From Arthrobacter sp. SLBN-83 (GTDB taxonomy: Bacteria; Actinomycetota; Actinomycetes; Actinomycetales; Micrococcaceae), in contig NZ_VFMX01000001.1 of NCBI RefSeq assembly GCF_006715285.1, positions 1,178,001 to 1,242,000 on the forward strand: a stretch of 64,000 bases of DNA, given 5' to 3'. Of the stretch, positions 8,383-16,433 are shown one piece after another. Each line of letters starts with the position of its first letter. Within the stretch, counting starts at the first letter, position 1. The translations under genes were made by a program, and so were the position numbers. The notes beneath the pieces are model-generated. The model did not search any database. It saw only the letters and a program-made list of their open reading frames with translations, and had not been told where the DNA came from.

Positions 8383-9561
8383 ATGACCACACCCGCACCC
8401 CCGTCAGAACCCCCGGCCTCCCGCCCGGTTTCCCGCCCGCTGGGCGTCGCCGCCATCGGTTACGCCTTCATGGGTAAGGCCCATTCCAACGCGTGGCGGA
8501 ACGTGGCCAGTTTCTTCGACGTCCCGGCCTTCGAGCAGAGAGTCCTCGTGGGCCGGGACGCCGGCGCCGTCGCGGAGGCCGCGGCCAAGTATGGCTGGGC
8601 GGAATCGGCCACGGACTGGCGAACGGTGATCAGCCGGGATGACATCGACATCGTGGACATCTGCGCACCGGGCTGGATGCACGCCGAGATCGCCATCGCA
8701 GCCCTGGAAGCAGGCAAGCACGTGCTGGTCGAAAAACCCCTGGCCAACACCTTGGCCGAGGCCGAACTCATGACCGCCGCCGCTGCCAAGGCCAGGGCCA
8801 AGGGAGTGCAGTCGATGATCGGCTTCAACTACCGCCGCGTCCCCGCCCTCGCCCTGGCGAAGGAACTCATCGCCGAAGGCCGGATCGGCAGGGTCCGGCA
8901 CGTCCGCGCGGCTTACCTGCAGGACTGGCTGTCCGACGCCCAGGCGCCCATGACCTGGCGGCTGCGCAAGGAAACCGCCGGGTCCGGCGCGCTCGGGGAC
9001 ATCGCCTCCCACGCCATCGACCAAGTCCTGTTCCTCCTCGGGGACCAGGTCACAGAGGTGTCCGGCCGGCTCAACACCTTCATCAACCAGCGCCCCGGGG
9101 AGGACGGCACCGAAGATGTCACGGTCGACGACGCCGCCTGGGCCACGCTGTCCCTCACCTCCGGGGCCATCGCCTCAGTGGAGGTCTCCCGGGTGGCCAC
9201 CGGAAGGAAGAACAGCCTCCAGATCGAAATCTACGGCGACAAGGGCAGCCTCCTGTTCGACCTGGAAAACCTCAACGAACTCGGCTTCCTGGACGCCACC
9301 CTCCCGGTCCGCGAACAGGGCTTCCGCAGGATCCTTGTCAACGAACCCGAGCACCCCTACCTCGAGGCGTGGTGGCCGCAGGGCCACATCATCGGCTGGG
9401 AACACACGTTCACCCACCAAATCCGCGACTTCCTTACCGCAATCAAGGACAGAACCCAGCCCTCGCCGTCGTTTGAAGAAGGACTGAACGTCCAGTACGT
9501 GCTGAACGCCGTGGAGGAATCCGCCGCCAATAAAAGCACCCTCACCGTCGTCCGCCACTAA
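8383..9561 (+). CDS. Gfo/Idh/MocA oxidoreductase, levoglucosan-dehydrogenase-like
   Basis: A 392-residue oxidoreductase starting at the ATG at 8383, preceded by AGGAACGC. The motifs are AAIGYAFMGKAHSNAW (cofactor loop with the FMGKAH form), VEKPLANT (EKP), FNYRRVPA and GSGALGDIASHAID. The FMGKAHS start, YLQDW and the SGALGDIASH signature resemble levoglucosan dehydrogenase and related sugar 3-dehydrogenases as I remember them. I infer oxidation at C3 of a glycoside or anhydrosugar. It is followed 23 bases later by a TIM barrel, the pairing expected for keto-glycoside handling. Confidence 0.88.
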   Translation: MTTPAPPSEPPASRPVSRPLGVAAIGYAFMGKAHSNAWRNVASFFDVPAFEQRVLVGRDAGAVAEAAAKYGWAESATDWRTVISRDDIDIVDICAPGWMHAEIAIAALEAGKHVLVEKPLANTLAEAELMTAAAAKARAKGVQSMIGFNYRRVPALALAKELIAEGRIGRVRHVRAAYLQDWLSDAQAPMTWRLRKETAGSGALGDIASHAIDQVLFLLGDQVTEVSGRLNTFINQRPGEDGTEDVTVDDAAWATLSLTSGAIASVEVSRVATGRKNSLQIEIYGDKGSLLFDLENLNELGFLDATLPVREQGFRRILVNEPEHPYLEAWWPQGHIIGWEHTFTHQIRDFLTAIKDRTQPSPSFEEGLNVQYVLNAVEESAANKSTLTVVRH

Positions 9562-9584
9562 CGCCCACAAGTTAAGGACCCCTT

Positions 9585-10586
9585 ATGTCCCGCCCCTTCA
9601 CCCTGTTCACCGGCCAGTGGGCCGACCTGCCCTTCGAAGAAGTCGCGAAGCTTGCTTCCGGCTGGGGCTACGACGGCCTGGAAATCGCGGTCTCCGGCGA
9701 CCACCTGGACGCCTGGCGCTGGGACGAGCCCGGCTATGTCGAGTCCAAGCTCGAGATCCTGGACAAGTACAACCTCAAAGTCTGGGCCATCTCCAACCAC
9801 CTCAAGGGCCAGGCCGTGTGCGATGACCCCATCGACTTCCGCCACCAGGCCATTGTGGGGTCCAAGGTCTGGGGCGACGGCGATCCCGAAGGCGTTCGCA
9901 CCCGCGCCGCCGAGGAAATGAAGCACACCGCCCGGCTCGCCAAAGCCCTCGGCGTGGACACCGTCGTCGGGTTCACTGGCTCCTCCATCTGGCAATACGT
10001 GGCCATGTTCCCGCCCGTCCCGGAAAAAGTCATCGACGCCGGCTACCAGGACTTCGCCGACCGCTGGAACCCGATCCTGGACGTCTTCGACGAATGCGGC
10101 GTCCGCTTCGCCCACGAAGTCCACCCCTCCGAAATTGCCTACGACTACTGGACCACCGTCCGTACCCTCGAAGCGATCGGCCACCGCGAAGCGTTCGGCC
10201 TGAACTGGGACCCCTCGCACATGATGTGGCAGGGCATCGACCCCGTCTCCTTCATCTGGGACTTCAAAGACCGGATCTACCACGTGGACTGCAAGGACAC
10301 CAAGATCCGCCAGACCGGACGCAACACCGTCCTCGGCTCCCACCTGCCCTGGGGCGACCCCCGCCGCGGCTGGGACTTCGTCTCCGCCGGCCGCGGCGAC
10401 GTCCCCTGGGAAGCCTCCTTCCGGGCCCTGGCCGCCATCGGCTACGACGGCCCCATCAGCATCGAATGGGAAGACGCCGGCATGGACCGCCTCCACGGCG
10501 CCCCCGAAGCCCTCGCCAACCTCAAGAAGTACGACTTCCCCGCCTCCCAAACCAGCTTCGACGCCGCGTTCAGCAGCAAGGACTGA
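9585..10586 (+). CDS. Sugar phosphate isomerase/epimerase-like TIM barrel, possible keto-glycoside lyase
   Basis: A 333-residue TIM barrel longer than the usual 250-290 residue isomerases. It has metal-site motifs RFAHEVHPSE, LNWDPSHMMW, YHVDCKD and SIEWEDAG that supply Glu, Asp, His and Glu ligands. TIM barrels of this size beside Gfo/Idh/MocA dehydrogenases act in known systems as deglycosylating enzymes on 3-oxo-glycosides, so a lyase or hydrolase role is plausible besides isomerisation. A purine-rich AAGGACC precedes the ATG. It is the second TIM barrel of the operon. Confidence 0.87.
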   Translation: MSRPFTLFTGQWADLPFEEVAKLASGWGYDGLEIAVSGDHLDAWRWDEPGYVESKLEILDKYNLKVWAISNHLKGQAVCDDPIDFRHQAIVGSKVWGDGDPEGVRTRAAEEMKHTARLAKALGVDTVVGFTGSSIWQYVAMFPPVPEKVIDAGYQDFADRWNPILDVFDECGVRFAHEVHPSEIAYDYWTTVRTLEAIGHREAFGLNWDPSHMMWQGIDPVSFIWDFKDRIYHVDCKDTKIRQTGRNTVLGSHLPWGDPRRGWDFVSAGRGDVPWEASFRALAAIGYDGPISIEWEDAGMDRLHGAPEALANLKKYDFPASQTSFDAAFSSKD

Positions 10587-10591
10587 ACCCG

Positions 10592-11482
10592 GTGCGCAGG
10601 CTTCAGCCGGGCCAGCGTTGCGAAGTGTGGGTTGCCTCAATGTCGGGGGAGCAGGAACCCGTATACTCCACCAGGAATATACTCCTCGAGGCACCTAACT
10701 GGACACTCGATGGCCGGGCATTGATCCTCAATGGAGATGGCAGGCTGTGGCGGTTCGATCTGGCGTCCGGTGCCATCGCGGAGGTTCCGCTCGACGGCAT
10801 CCCGGAGCTCAACAACGACCATGTCCTGGACCCGGATGGCAGCGGAGTCTTCCTGTCAGGCGACGACGGCCATATCTACCGGGCACCCCTTGCTGGCGGC
10901 TCGGCCACCAGGATCACGGACCACGACGGGTCCCGGCACTTCCTGCACGGTGTCAGCCCCGACGGCCGGCGGCTGGCGTACGTGGACATCGAGGGCGGGG
11001 ACTTCAGCAAACCCGGCCGGCTTCGGACCATCCCGGCAGCAGGCGGAGCTTCCCACGACGTGGAGGTGGGTCCAGGGCACTGCGACGGGCCCGAGTACTC
11101 CCCCGGGGGAGACTGGCTCTACCTCAACACAGAATCCTTCAGCAGCGTTCCCGGCCACGCCCAGCTTGCCCGGATCCGGCCCGACGGCAGCGGGTTCGAG
11201 CGGTTGCTGGACAGCAGCACCGTCGACTGGTTCCCGCACCTGTCCCCTGACGGCAGACTGGCCAGCTACATCCGCTTCCCGGCTGGAACCCGGGGCCACC
11301 CCGCGGACCTGCCGGTCGACGTCGTCCTGGTGTCCACCAGCGACTGGACGGCGCCGCTGCACACCTGGCCGGTGTTCGGTGGCCAAGGCACCCTCAACGT
11401 CAACAGCTGGTCACCGGACTCCGAACGTTTCGCCTACGTGGCGTACCCGCTGGAAGCAGCAGCAGGCCGCAACGGGAATTGA
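10592..11482 (+). CDS. TolB-like beta-propeller protein
   Basis: A 296-residue protein made of repeated WD/PD40-type blades, visible as APNWTLDG, VLDPDGSG, GVSPDGRR, EYSPGGDW, HLSPDGRL and SWSPDSER. It lacks a signal peptide and should be cytoplasmic, unlike true TolB. The GTG at 10592 is preferred over ATG 10640 because the first blade (RLQPGQRCEVWV) begins immediately after it and it lies five bases after the upstream stop. TolB-like propellers are common in actinobacterial sugar operons; their role is unknown, possibly carbohydrate binding or an atypical hydrolase or lyase. Confidence 0.8.
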   Translation: MRRLQPGQRCEVWVASMSGEQEPVYSTRNILLEAPNWTLDGRALILNGDGRLWRFDLASGAIAEVPLDGIPELNNDHVLDPDGSGVFLSGDDGHIYRAPLAGGSATRITDHDGSRHFLHGVSPDGRRLAYVDIEGGDFSKPGRLRTIPAAGGASHDVEVGPGHCDGPEYSPGGDWLYLNTESFSSVPGHAQLARIRPDGSGFERLLDSSTVDWFPHLSPDGRLASYIRFPAGTRGHPADLPVDVVLVSTSDWTAPLHTWPVFGGQGTLNVNSWSPDSERFAYVAYPLEAAAGRNGN

Positions 11483-11509
11483 GCGCGGGTCCCCCATTAC
11501 CCTTGAGGA

Positions 11510-12160
11510 GTGACTCTTACCCAGGCTGTGCTTTCCTTTGCAGTGGTGGCCGGACTCCTGACCCTGGTCCCGGGCATCGACACCGCGCTCGTGCTGCGCT
11601 CATCGATCACCAGGACGCGGGGGTACGCCTTCGCCACCGCCCTGGGCATCAGCACCGGTGCGATGATCTGGGGGGTGGCAGCCGCCGTCGGCATTTCCGC
11701 CCTGCTGGCAGCCTCCGAACTTGCCTACCGCGTCCTGACCCTGGCCGGTGCCGCCTACATGGTGTGGCTGGGCGTCTCGCTGCTGTGGAAGAGCCGGGGC
11801 AAGGCCGGGACCCCGGGAAGGCCAACTGAGGCTGCGGTAGCTGCTGCGGCAAACGGGCAACTGCTGAGGGGCTGGGCCACCGGGGCGGGCACCAACCTGC
11901 TCAACCCCAAGGTGGGGGTTTTCTACATCGCCACCATTCCCCAGTTCATCCCTGCCGGGACGTCACCGCTGCTCACGGGGGTGGTGCTGGCCTGCGTGCA
12001 CTGCCTGCTTACCATGGCCTGGTTCACGCTGCTCATCTTCGGATCCCAGTTCGCTTCCAAGTGGCTCAAGGGTCCGCGCAGCATCAAGGTGGTGGACCGC
12101 ATCACCGGAACGGTCCTGGTGGGGTTTGGCCTGAAACTCGCGGCAACCCCGGGCCACTAA
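11510..12160 (+). CDS. LysE/RhtB family translocator
   Basis: A 216-residue membrane exporter of the LysE superfamily, with about six membrane segments. The family signature PGIDTALVLR lies near residue 22 and is followed by GYAFATALGISTGAMIW. The centre has TNLLNPKVGVFYI, the second conserved Asn-Pro motif. It probably exports an amino acid or a similar metabolite. The GTG start at 11510 is directly abutted by GAGGAG, closer than usual, but a later start would truncate the first membrane helix. It is convergent with the glycosyltransferase gene. Confidence 0.88.
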   Translation: MTLTQAVLSFAVVAGLLTLVPGIDTALVLRSSITRTRGYAFATALGISTGAMIWGVAAAVGISALLAASELAYRVLTLAGAAYMVWLGVSLLWKSRGKAGTPGRPTEAAVAAAANGQLLRGWATGAGTNLLNPKVGVFYIATIPQFIPAGTSPLLTGVVLACVHCLLTMAWFTLLIFGSQFASKWLKGPRSIKVVDRITGTVLVGFGLKLAATPGH

Positions 12161-12178
12161 GGCACTACCAACGCTCCC

Positions 12179-13051
12179 CTAGGGGGTGCGGGCGGACTCC
12201 TGTCCAAGGACCACGTCGTACGCCTCCACGCTTCGGTCCGTCACTGTGGTGGGTGCTTCCAGGTGGACCGCGCCGGAGGGCAGGATGCCTGCCCCGCCGT
12301 ACCGTTCCATGACCTGCCACTGGGCCACCACGTCCTCCCCCGCGTGGCCGGCCGGAAGGCTCGTCCAGAAACGGAACCCGCCGGCGTCGTTCAGTGCTTC
12401 CCTTCGGTAGAGCACGCACCCGCCCAGCCATGCAACGTGGTACGGCACCCACTGGCCGGGCTGCAGTGACAGTTCGGCGCTGAGGTGGCTGAGGTTGGCG
12501 GCGCTGTGCAGCGGCCACTGCTCGAATTCCGGGGTGCCCGGCCGGACCCGCTCCGGGGTCACGGGGCCGTCCCAAACCTTGAAGTTAGCGGTCTGTTCCG
12601 GCCTGCGGTCGTCCAGGAAGGACAGGCCCTGGGGTGCCATTCCCACAAAGCCGCACTGGAGTTCGTCGAGTGCCCGGCTCAGCCGTGCCAGGGCGCCCGG
12701 TTCCAGCCAGACGTCGTCGTCCAGGAAAAGGCATTGGTCCGCGGTGGACTGGTCCAGCAGGAACTGCCGGTGTTCTGCCAGTCCCTGGCGCGGGAGGTGG
12801 CGCAGCAGCGTGACGGGCCGGCCCTGGGCCTCGAGCACCCGCACCATCGCGGCGGCCGCGGGGTGTTCCCAGGCCGGTTGCCCCGCTGACTGGTCGCTGA
12901 CCACGACGGCGAACCCGGGTTCCTGCTGCGCGGCCAGCCCCGCGAGGGTGACGGCGAGTTCGGCCGGGCGGTTGCACGTGGGCACCAGGACATCCACCGC
13001 TGCCGTGTCCGGCCGGTCCAGTTGCTGCGCCCAATGCTCCGAAAACCTCAT
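12179..13051 (-). CDS. Glycosyltransferase family 2 protein
   Basis: A 290-residue GT-A-type transferase. The first strand reads DVLVPTCNRPAELAVTL, the nucleotide-sugar site of family 2, and LFLDDDVWL gives the metal-binding DxD around residue 115. The C-terminal half carries WLGGCVLYRREAL and a GEDVVAQW motif where the catalytic ED pair of many GT2 enzymes lies. No membrane helix is seen, so it is probably a soluble or peripheral enzyme acting on a cell-surface glycan or glycolipid. The start at 13051 (MRFSEHW) is chosen over an upstream TTG/ATG because the family fold begins soon after. Confidence 0.85.
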   Translation of the reverse strand: MRFSEHWAQQLDRPDTAAVDVLVPTCNRPAELAVTLAGLAAQQEPGFAVVVSDQSAGQPAWEHPAAAAMVRVLEAQGRPVTLLRHLPRQGLAEHRQFLLDQSTADQCLFLDDDVWLEPGALARLSRALDELQCGFVGMAPQGLSFLDDRRPEQTANFKVWDGPVTPERVRPGTPEFEQWPLHSAANLSHLSAELSLQPGQWVPYHVAWLGGCVLYRREALNDAGGFRFWTSLPAGHAGEDVVAQWQVMERYGGAGILPSGAVHLEAPTTVTDRSVEAYDVVLGQESARTP

Positions 13052-13230
13052 GCCACGGTCCACCTTCCTGCCGTCGAAGTTGGCGCCGGCGGGGCAGCAC
13101 AACCTGCCGCTGCCCGTTGCCGGCGAATTGGTTTCGCGTGTTCCGTACCCAGCCGTGCGGGATGTATTCGCACGCCATCCCCCGCCGCAACTCCGCGGAG
13201 TCCCGGACCGGCCCCTTCCGGAACGGCAAA

Positions 13231-13273
13231 AGGCCCCCGCTTCCGCTGCCAGGTGGCAGCGGAACGGGGGCCT
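13231..13273 (-). terminator. Intrinsic terminator
   Basis: AGGCCCCCGCTTCCGCTGCC pairs with GGCAGCGGAACGGGGGCCT across a four-base loop (AGGT) with a single-base bulge, giving a 19-bp stem. On the minus strand it is followed by TTTTGCC. It lies 16 bases after the stop of the acidic protein gene at 13289-13669 and would end its transcript. Confidence 0.8.
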
Positions 13274-13288
13274 ATGGTTCAGGATGAT

Positions 13289-13669
13289 TTATCCGGCGTC
13301 GAAGCTTTCGTCGTCGTCATTGGGGGATTCCTCCTGGGGAAGGTCGTTGCCGCTTCCGTCGGGAATGCCCGTGGCTTCCTGGCCGGACTCGGATGAGACC
13401 CCTGCCGACCCCTGGGAATCGTCATTCGACTCATCGATGTCCGCGGCGCTGGAGGGAAGGTCCATATCGTGCGAGAGCGGGTCTCCGCCCGTGCCCGACT
13501 GCGGCTCGTTGGTCTCCACACCGCCCGAAGACGTGCCACCGCCGGACTGCTGGCCGCCGCCACTGGACTGCTGGCCCCCCTGCGTGCCGGCCGCCTCCTG
13601 TTCGGCGGTGGGGGTGCCGTAGCCGCCCGGTGCGGTCTCGGGTTCAGCCTGCTGGTTTTCCTGCGTCAT
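13289..13669 (-). CDS. Acidic low-complexity hydrophilic protein
   Basis: A 126-residue protein with no recognised domain, rich in Gly, Ser, Gln, Asp and Glu and almost without hydrophobic residues. It contains a repeated GGGQQS/GGGTSS stretch and an acidic tail with DDDESFDAG. No signal peptide or membrane segment is visible, so it is probably a disordered cytoplasmic protein. A purine-rich AGGAGGAAG lies before the ATG at 13669. Proteins of this sort often accompany general stress genes in Arthrobacter, which fits the SDR gene behind it. No function is claimed. Confidence 0.75.
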   Translation of the reverse strand: MTQENQQAEPETAPGGYGTPTAEQEAAGTQGGQQSSGGGQQSGGGTSSGGVETNEPQSGTGGDPLSHDMDLPSSAADIDESNDDSQGSAGVSSESGQEATGIPDGSGNDLPQEESPNDDDESFDAG

Positions 13670-13723
13670 GCTTCCTCCTGTTGTGCGTTGCCGATGGTGC
13701 TGGCCTGGTGAAACTTTTGTGGA

Positions 13724-14623
13724 CTACAGCCCCTTGCCGCCGGTGACCGGCAGGACTGCACCCGAAATGTAGGAGCCGTCCTCAGAGGCGAGCAGCACGT
13801 ATGCGGCTGCCAGCTCCGCGGGCTGTCCCGCGCGTTCCAGGGGCGTGTCCTGGCCGAAGGACGGGAGCTTGTCCGGCCACTCGGTGGCGGGGATCAGGGG
13901 TGTCCAGATGGGGCCGGGCGCAACCGCGTTGACGCGGATCCCCTTGGGTCCCAGTTCCTGGGCCAGGGCTTTGGTGAATGCCACCTGTGCCGCTTTGGTC
14001 ATGGCGTAGTCGATAAGCCCGGGTGAGGGGTTGAAAGCCTGGATGGAGGCCGTGGTGATGATCGAGGCGCCCGCCTTCAGGTGCGGTACCGCAGCCCGCG
14101 CCGACCACAGCAGCGAGTAGAGGTTGGTGCGGAAGACCCGGTCGAACTCCTCGGTGGGAAGCGTCTCCAGGCTCTCCCGGTTCTTCTGGTACGCCGCGTT
14201 CAGCACCAGGACATCGAGCCGGCCGAACTCGGATACGGTCCCGTCCACGATGCGGGTGCTGAATTCCTCTTCCCGTCCGTCGCCGGGAAAGAGGAGCGCG
14301 CGGCGTCCGGCTTTCCGGATCCATTCCGCGGTGTCCTGGGCGTCGTCTTCCTCCTCGGGAAGGTAGGAAATGGCGACGTCGGCCCCCTCGCGGGCGAAGG
14401 CGATGGCCGCGGCCTTGCCGATGCCGGAGTCCCCGCCGGTAATCAGCGCCGCTTTCCCTTCGAGCTTGCCGTTCCCCTTGTAGCTGTGCTCCCCGTGGTC
14501 AGGTTTGGGGTCCATGGGCGCGGTAAGTCCGGGCTGTTTCTGTTCCTGCTCCGGGAACGGTCCGGAGTGGTAGCCGCCGCGCGGATCTTTCGGCTGGTCT
14601 GTCTGCTTGTCCGTGTCGCTCAT
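13724..14623 (-). CDS. SDR family oxidoreductase (YhxC/YdaD-like, general stress type)
   Basis: A 299-residue short-chain dehydrogenase with a ~45-residue polar N-terminal extension. The cofactor site is ITGGDSGIGKA, followed by VLNAAYQKN, the serine strand TTASIQAF and the YAMTK catalytic pair. The C-terminus PVTGGKGL matches the subgroup of glucose/ribitol-dehydrogenase-like enzymes with N-terminal tails, known as general stress proteins in Bacillus. It probably reduces a carbonyl with NAD(P)H. The start at 14623 (MSDTDKQ) is chosen because the tail begins there in this subgroup. Confidence 0.9.
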   Translation of the reverse strand: MSDTDKQTDQPKDPRGGYHSGPFPEQEQKQPGLTAPMDPKPDHGEHSYKGNGKLEGKAALITGGDSGIGKAAAIAFAREGADVAISYLPEEEDDAQDTAEWIRKAGRRALLFPGDGREEEFSTRIVDGTVSEFGRLDVLVLNAAYQKNRESLETLPTEEFDRVFRTNLYSLLWSARAAVPHLKAGASIITTASIQAFNPSPGLIDYAMTKAAQVAFTKALAQELGPKGIRVNAVAPGPIWTPLIPATEWPDKLPSFGQDTPLERAGQPAELAAAYVLLASEDGSYISGAVLPVTGGKGL

Positions 14624-14717
14624 AGTCCGCCTGCCTGTGTCGGTTGACCTGTTCGGTTGGAAGAGCACCGCCGCGCTCCGGCCCTTCGAAGCTATCCGGA
14701 GTGGCGGACCAAGTCCA

Positions 14718-14743
14718 CCACCCCAAGGTAATAATCAGTAAAC
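14718..14743 (-). promoter_or_regulatory. Possible stress-sigma (SigB/SigF-like) promoter
   Basis: On the minus strand GTTT (14743-14740) is followed after 16 bases by GGGTGG (14723-14718), resembling the GTTT-N15/16-GGGTAT promoters of actinobacterial general stress sigma factors. It lies about 95 bases upstream of the SDR gene. The match is partial and the assignment tentative. Confidence 0.3.
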
Positions 14744-14840
14744 TTATCAAATGTGGTCGCAGGCGCAACGTCGGCCTTGTTTCTGGGTAGGGGAGGATTA
14801 GAAAGAAGGCCTGGACGTGGCCGGAGTGGAAGGAGGGCCA

Positions 14841-15362
14841 ATGTCCGAAGTCGAGGACTACACGGGCCGGACGGGACGGAATGAAACCCGCGAGGAGCAG
14901 CTGGACCGCAACTGGGCGGAACTCCTGCAGGAGCTGCGCGTGCTCCAGACCGGGGTGCAGATCCTGGCCGGCTTCCTGCTGACGTTGCCGTTCCAGCAGC
15001 GCTTCGAAAAGCTGGACGACTGGGAGGTTGCCCTCTACCTCACCAACGTGGTGATCGCCGCCCTGACCACGGCCTTTATCCTTCTCCCGGTCAGCGTGCA
15101 CCGGCGGCTCTTCCGGAAGCGGCTCAAGGAGATGCTGGTTTCCAGCGCGGACACCATCACCAAGATCGCCCTTGGCGGGATCGCCCTGCTAAGCGCCGGT
15201 ACTGCCGCCCTGGTGTTCGACGTCGCGGCAGGAAGGTCCGCAGGGGTTACCGCCGGCGGGGCTCTGCTGGGCGTCATGGTGGTCATGCTGGTATTCGTCC
15301 CGCTTCGGCTGAACAAACTGGCCAGCGGGAAAATTCTCCCGCCCGCCCAGGAGAAGGAGTGA
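14841..15362 (+). CDS. DUF6328 family membrane protein
   Basis: A 173-residue protein whose N-terminal 50 residues (RNWAELLQELRVLQTGVQIL then LLTLPFQQRF) match the DUF6328 pattern, followed by four hydrophobic segments at roughly residues 45-60, 68-90, 108-130 and 137-157. AGGAGG is placed ideally before the ATG at 14841. DUF6328 proteins are small actinobacterial integral membrane proteins without known function. Two bases separate it from the next membrane gene, so they form an operon. Confidence 0.78.
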   Translation: MSEVEDYTGRTGRNETREEQLDRNWAELLQELRVLQTGVQILAGFLLTLPFQQRFEKLDDWEVALYLTNVVIAALTTAFILLPVSVHRRLFRKRLKEMLVSSADTITKIALGGIALLSAGTAALVFDVAAGRSAGVTAGGALLGVMVVMLVFVPLRLNKLASGKILPPAQEKE

Positions 15363-15364
15363 AA

Positions 15365-16027
15365 ATGCGTAGATGGGCCAAAGAGCATGGCCTGCTGGTC
15401 GCCAACCTGGCTTGCTTCCTGGTCTTCTTTGTCGGCATGGTCCTCTCCGGGGCCGCGTCCTACAGCGAGGACCAGCAGGCCCACGGGGAACCGCCGGTCT
15501 CGGTCCTGCAGTTCCTGGGCACCGGCGCTTTCGTGGAAGCCACCTTTGAGAATTGGGAATCCGAGTTCCTGCAGATGGCCATGTACGTGGTCCTCACGGT
15601 GTTCCTCTTCCAAAAAGGATCAAGTGAGTCCAAACCGCTGGGAAAGAGAGCGCCGCAGGATGAGGACCCCCAGCAGGTGGCTGTCAGCAGGGCCACGCCG
15701 TGGCCCGTCCGGCGCGGCGGTGCAGTGCTCAAGCTGTACGAGAACTCCCTGTCGATCCTGCTCTTCGCCCTTTTCCTTGGATCATTTGCCCTGCACGCCG
15801 CCGGAGGGGTGGACGAGTACAACCAGGACCAGCAAAGCCACGGCCAGCCGGCCATTACCCTCCTGCAGTACCTGGGCAGCAGCCGCTTCTGGTTCGAGTC
15901 CTTCCAGAACTGGCAAAGCGAATTCCTGGCCGTGGGCGTCCTGGTGGGCGCCTCGGTCTATTTGCGCCAAAAGGGGTCCCCGGAGTCAAAGCCCGTGGCA
16001 GAACCCCACTACGAAACCGGCACCTGA
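15365..16027 (+). CDS. DUF6766 family membrane protein with internal duplication
   Basis: A 220-residue integral membrane protein made of two similar halves. Half one reads SYSEDQQAHGEPPVSVLQFL, then ENWESEFLQM and QKGSSESKP; half two reads EYNQDQQSHGQPAITLLQYL, then QNWQSEFLAV and QKGSPESKP. Each half has two hydrophobic helices and ends in the same polar motif. The pattern fits DUF6766, a family of unknown function. The ATG at 15365 sits five bases after AAGGAG; an in-frame GTG at 15359 overlaps the previous stop. Confidence 0.78.
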   Translation: MRRWAKEHGLLVANLACFLVFFVGMVLSGAASYSEDQQAHGEPPVSVLQFLGTGAFVEATFENWESEFLQMAMYVVLTVFLFQKGSSESKPLGKRAPQDEDPQQVAVSRATPWPVRRGGAVLKLYENSLSILLFALFLGSFALHAAGGVDEYNQDQQSHGQPAITLLQYLGSSRFWFESFQNWQSEFLAVGVLVGASVYLRQKGSPESKPVAEPHYETGT

Positions 16028-16082
16028 ACACCCGAGCCAACCAGCACCAATCCGACCAGCCCCACCCAAAAGGAGAGACTGT

Positions 16083-16433
16083 ATGCGAACCTTCGTGCGA
16101 ACCACCCTTCTGGCCCTGCTGCTCCTGGCCGCCCCGGCCCTGCCGGCCGGCGCAGCCACTGCGGCGGCACCGGCATCCGCCGCCAGCCACGCAGTCCCGG
16201 AACAGGTGGCCTCGGGATCAACAGGCGCTGCGTGGGCGGCCGCCACTTCTCCCACGCCTTCTCCCGGGGATACCGCGTCCACCGGTCCGGCCAACCCCGG
16301 CACGGGCGAGTCGGCCCAGAATGAGAACACGCGCCTTAACTACACCCCGTGGGTGATCGCCGGCGTGGCCGTCCTGGTGGTGATCGCCATCCTGCTCTTC
16401 CGGCGCCGCCGCAACACCACGATCGTTGGCTAG
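16083..16433 (+). CDS. Small exported protein with C-terminal membrane anchor
   Basis: A 116-residue protein with an N-terminal signal peptide (TLLALLLLAAPALPAGA), an Ala/Ser/Pro/Thr-rich middle and a C-terminal hydrophobic helix (WVIAGVAVLVVIAILLF) ending in RRRR. It should sit in the membrane with a disordered extracellular linker. No sortase LPxTG or LAxTG motif is present. AGGAGAG precedes the ATG. It follows the DUF6328/DUF6766 pair by 55 bases and may be co-transcribed. Its stop shares a CTAG with the convergent glycerate kinase stop. Function unknown. Confidence 0.8.
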   Translation: MRTFVRTTLLALLLLAAPALPAGAATAAAPASAASHAVPEQVASGSTGAAWAAATSPTPSPGDTASTGPANPGTGESAQNENTRLNYTPWVIAGVAVLVVIAILLFRRRRNTTIVG

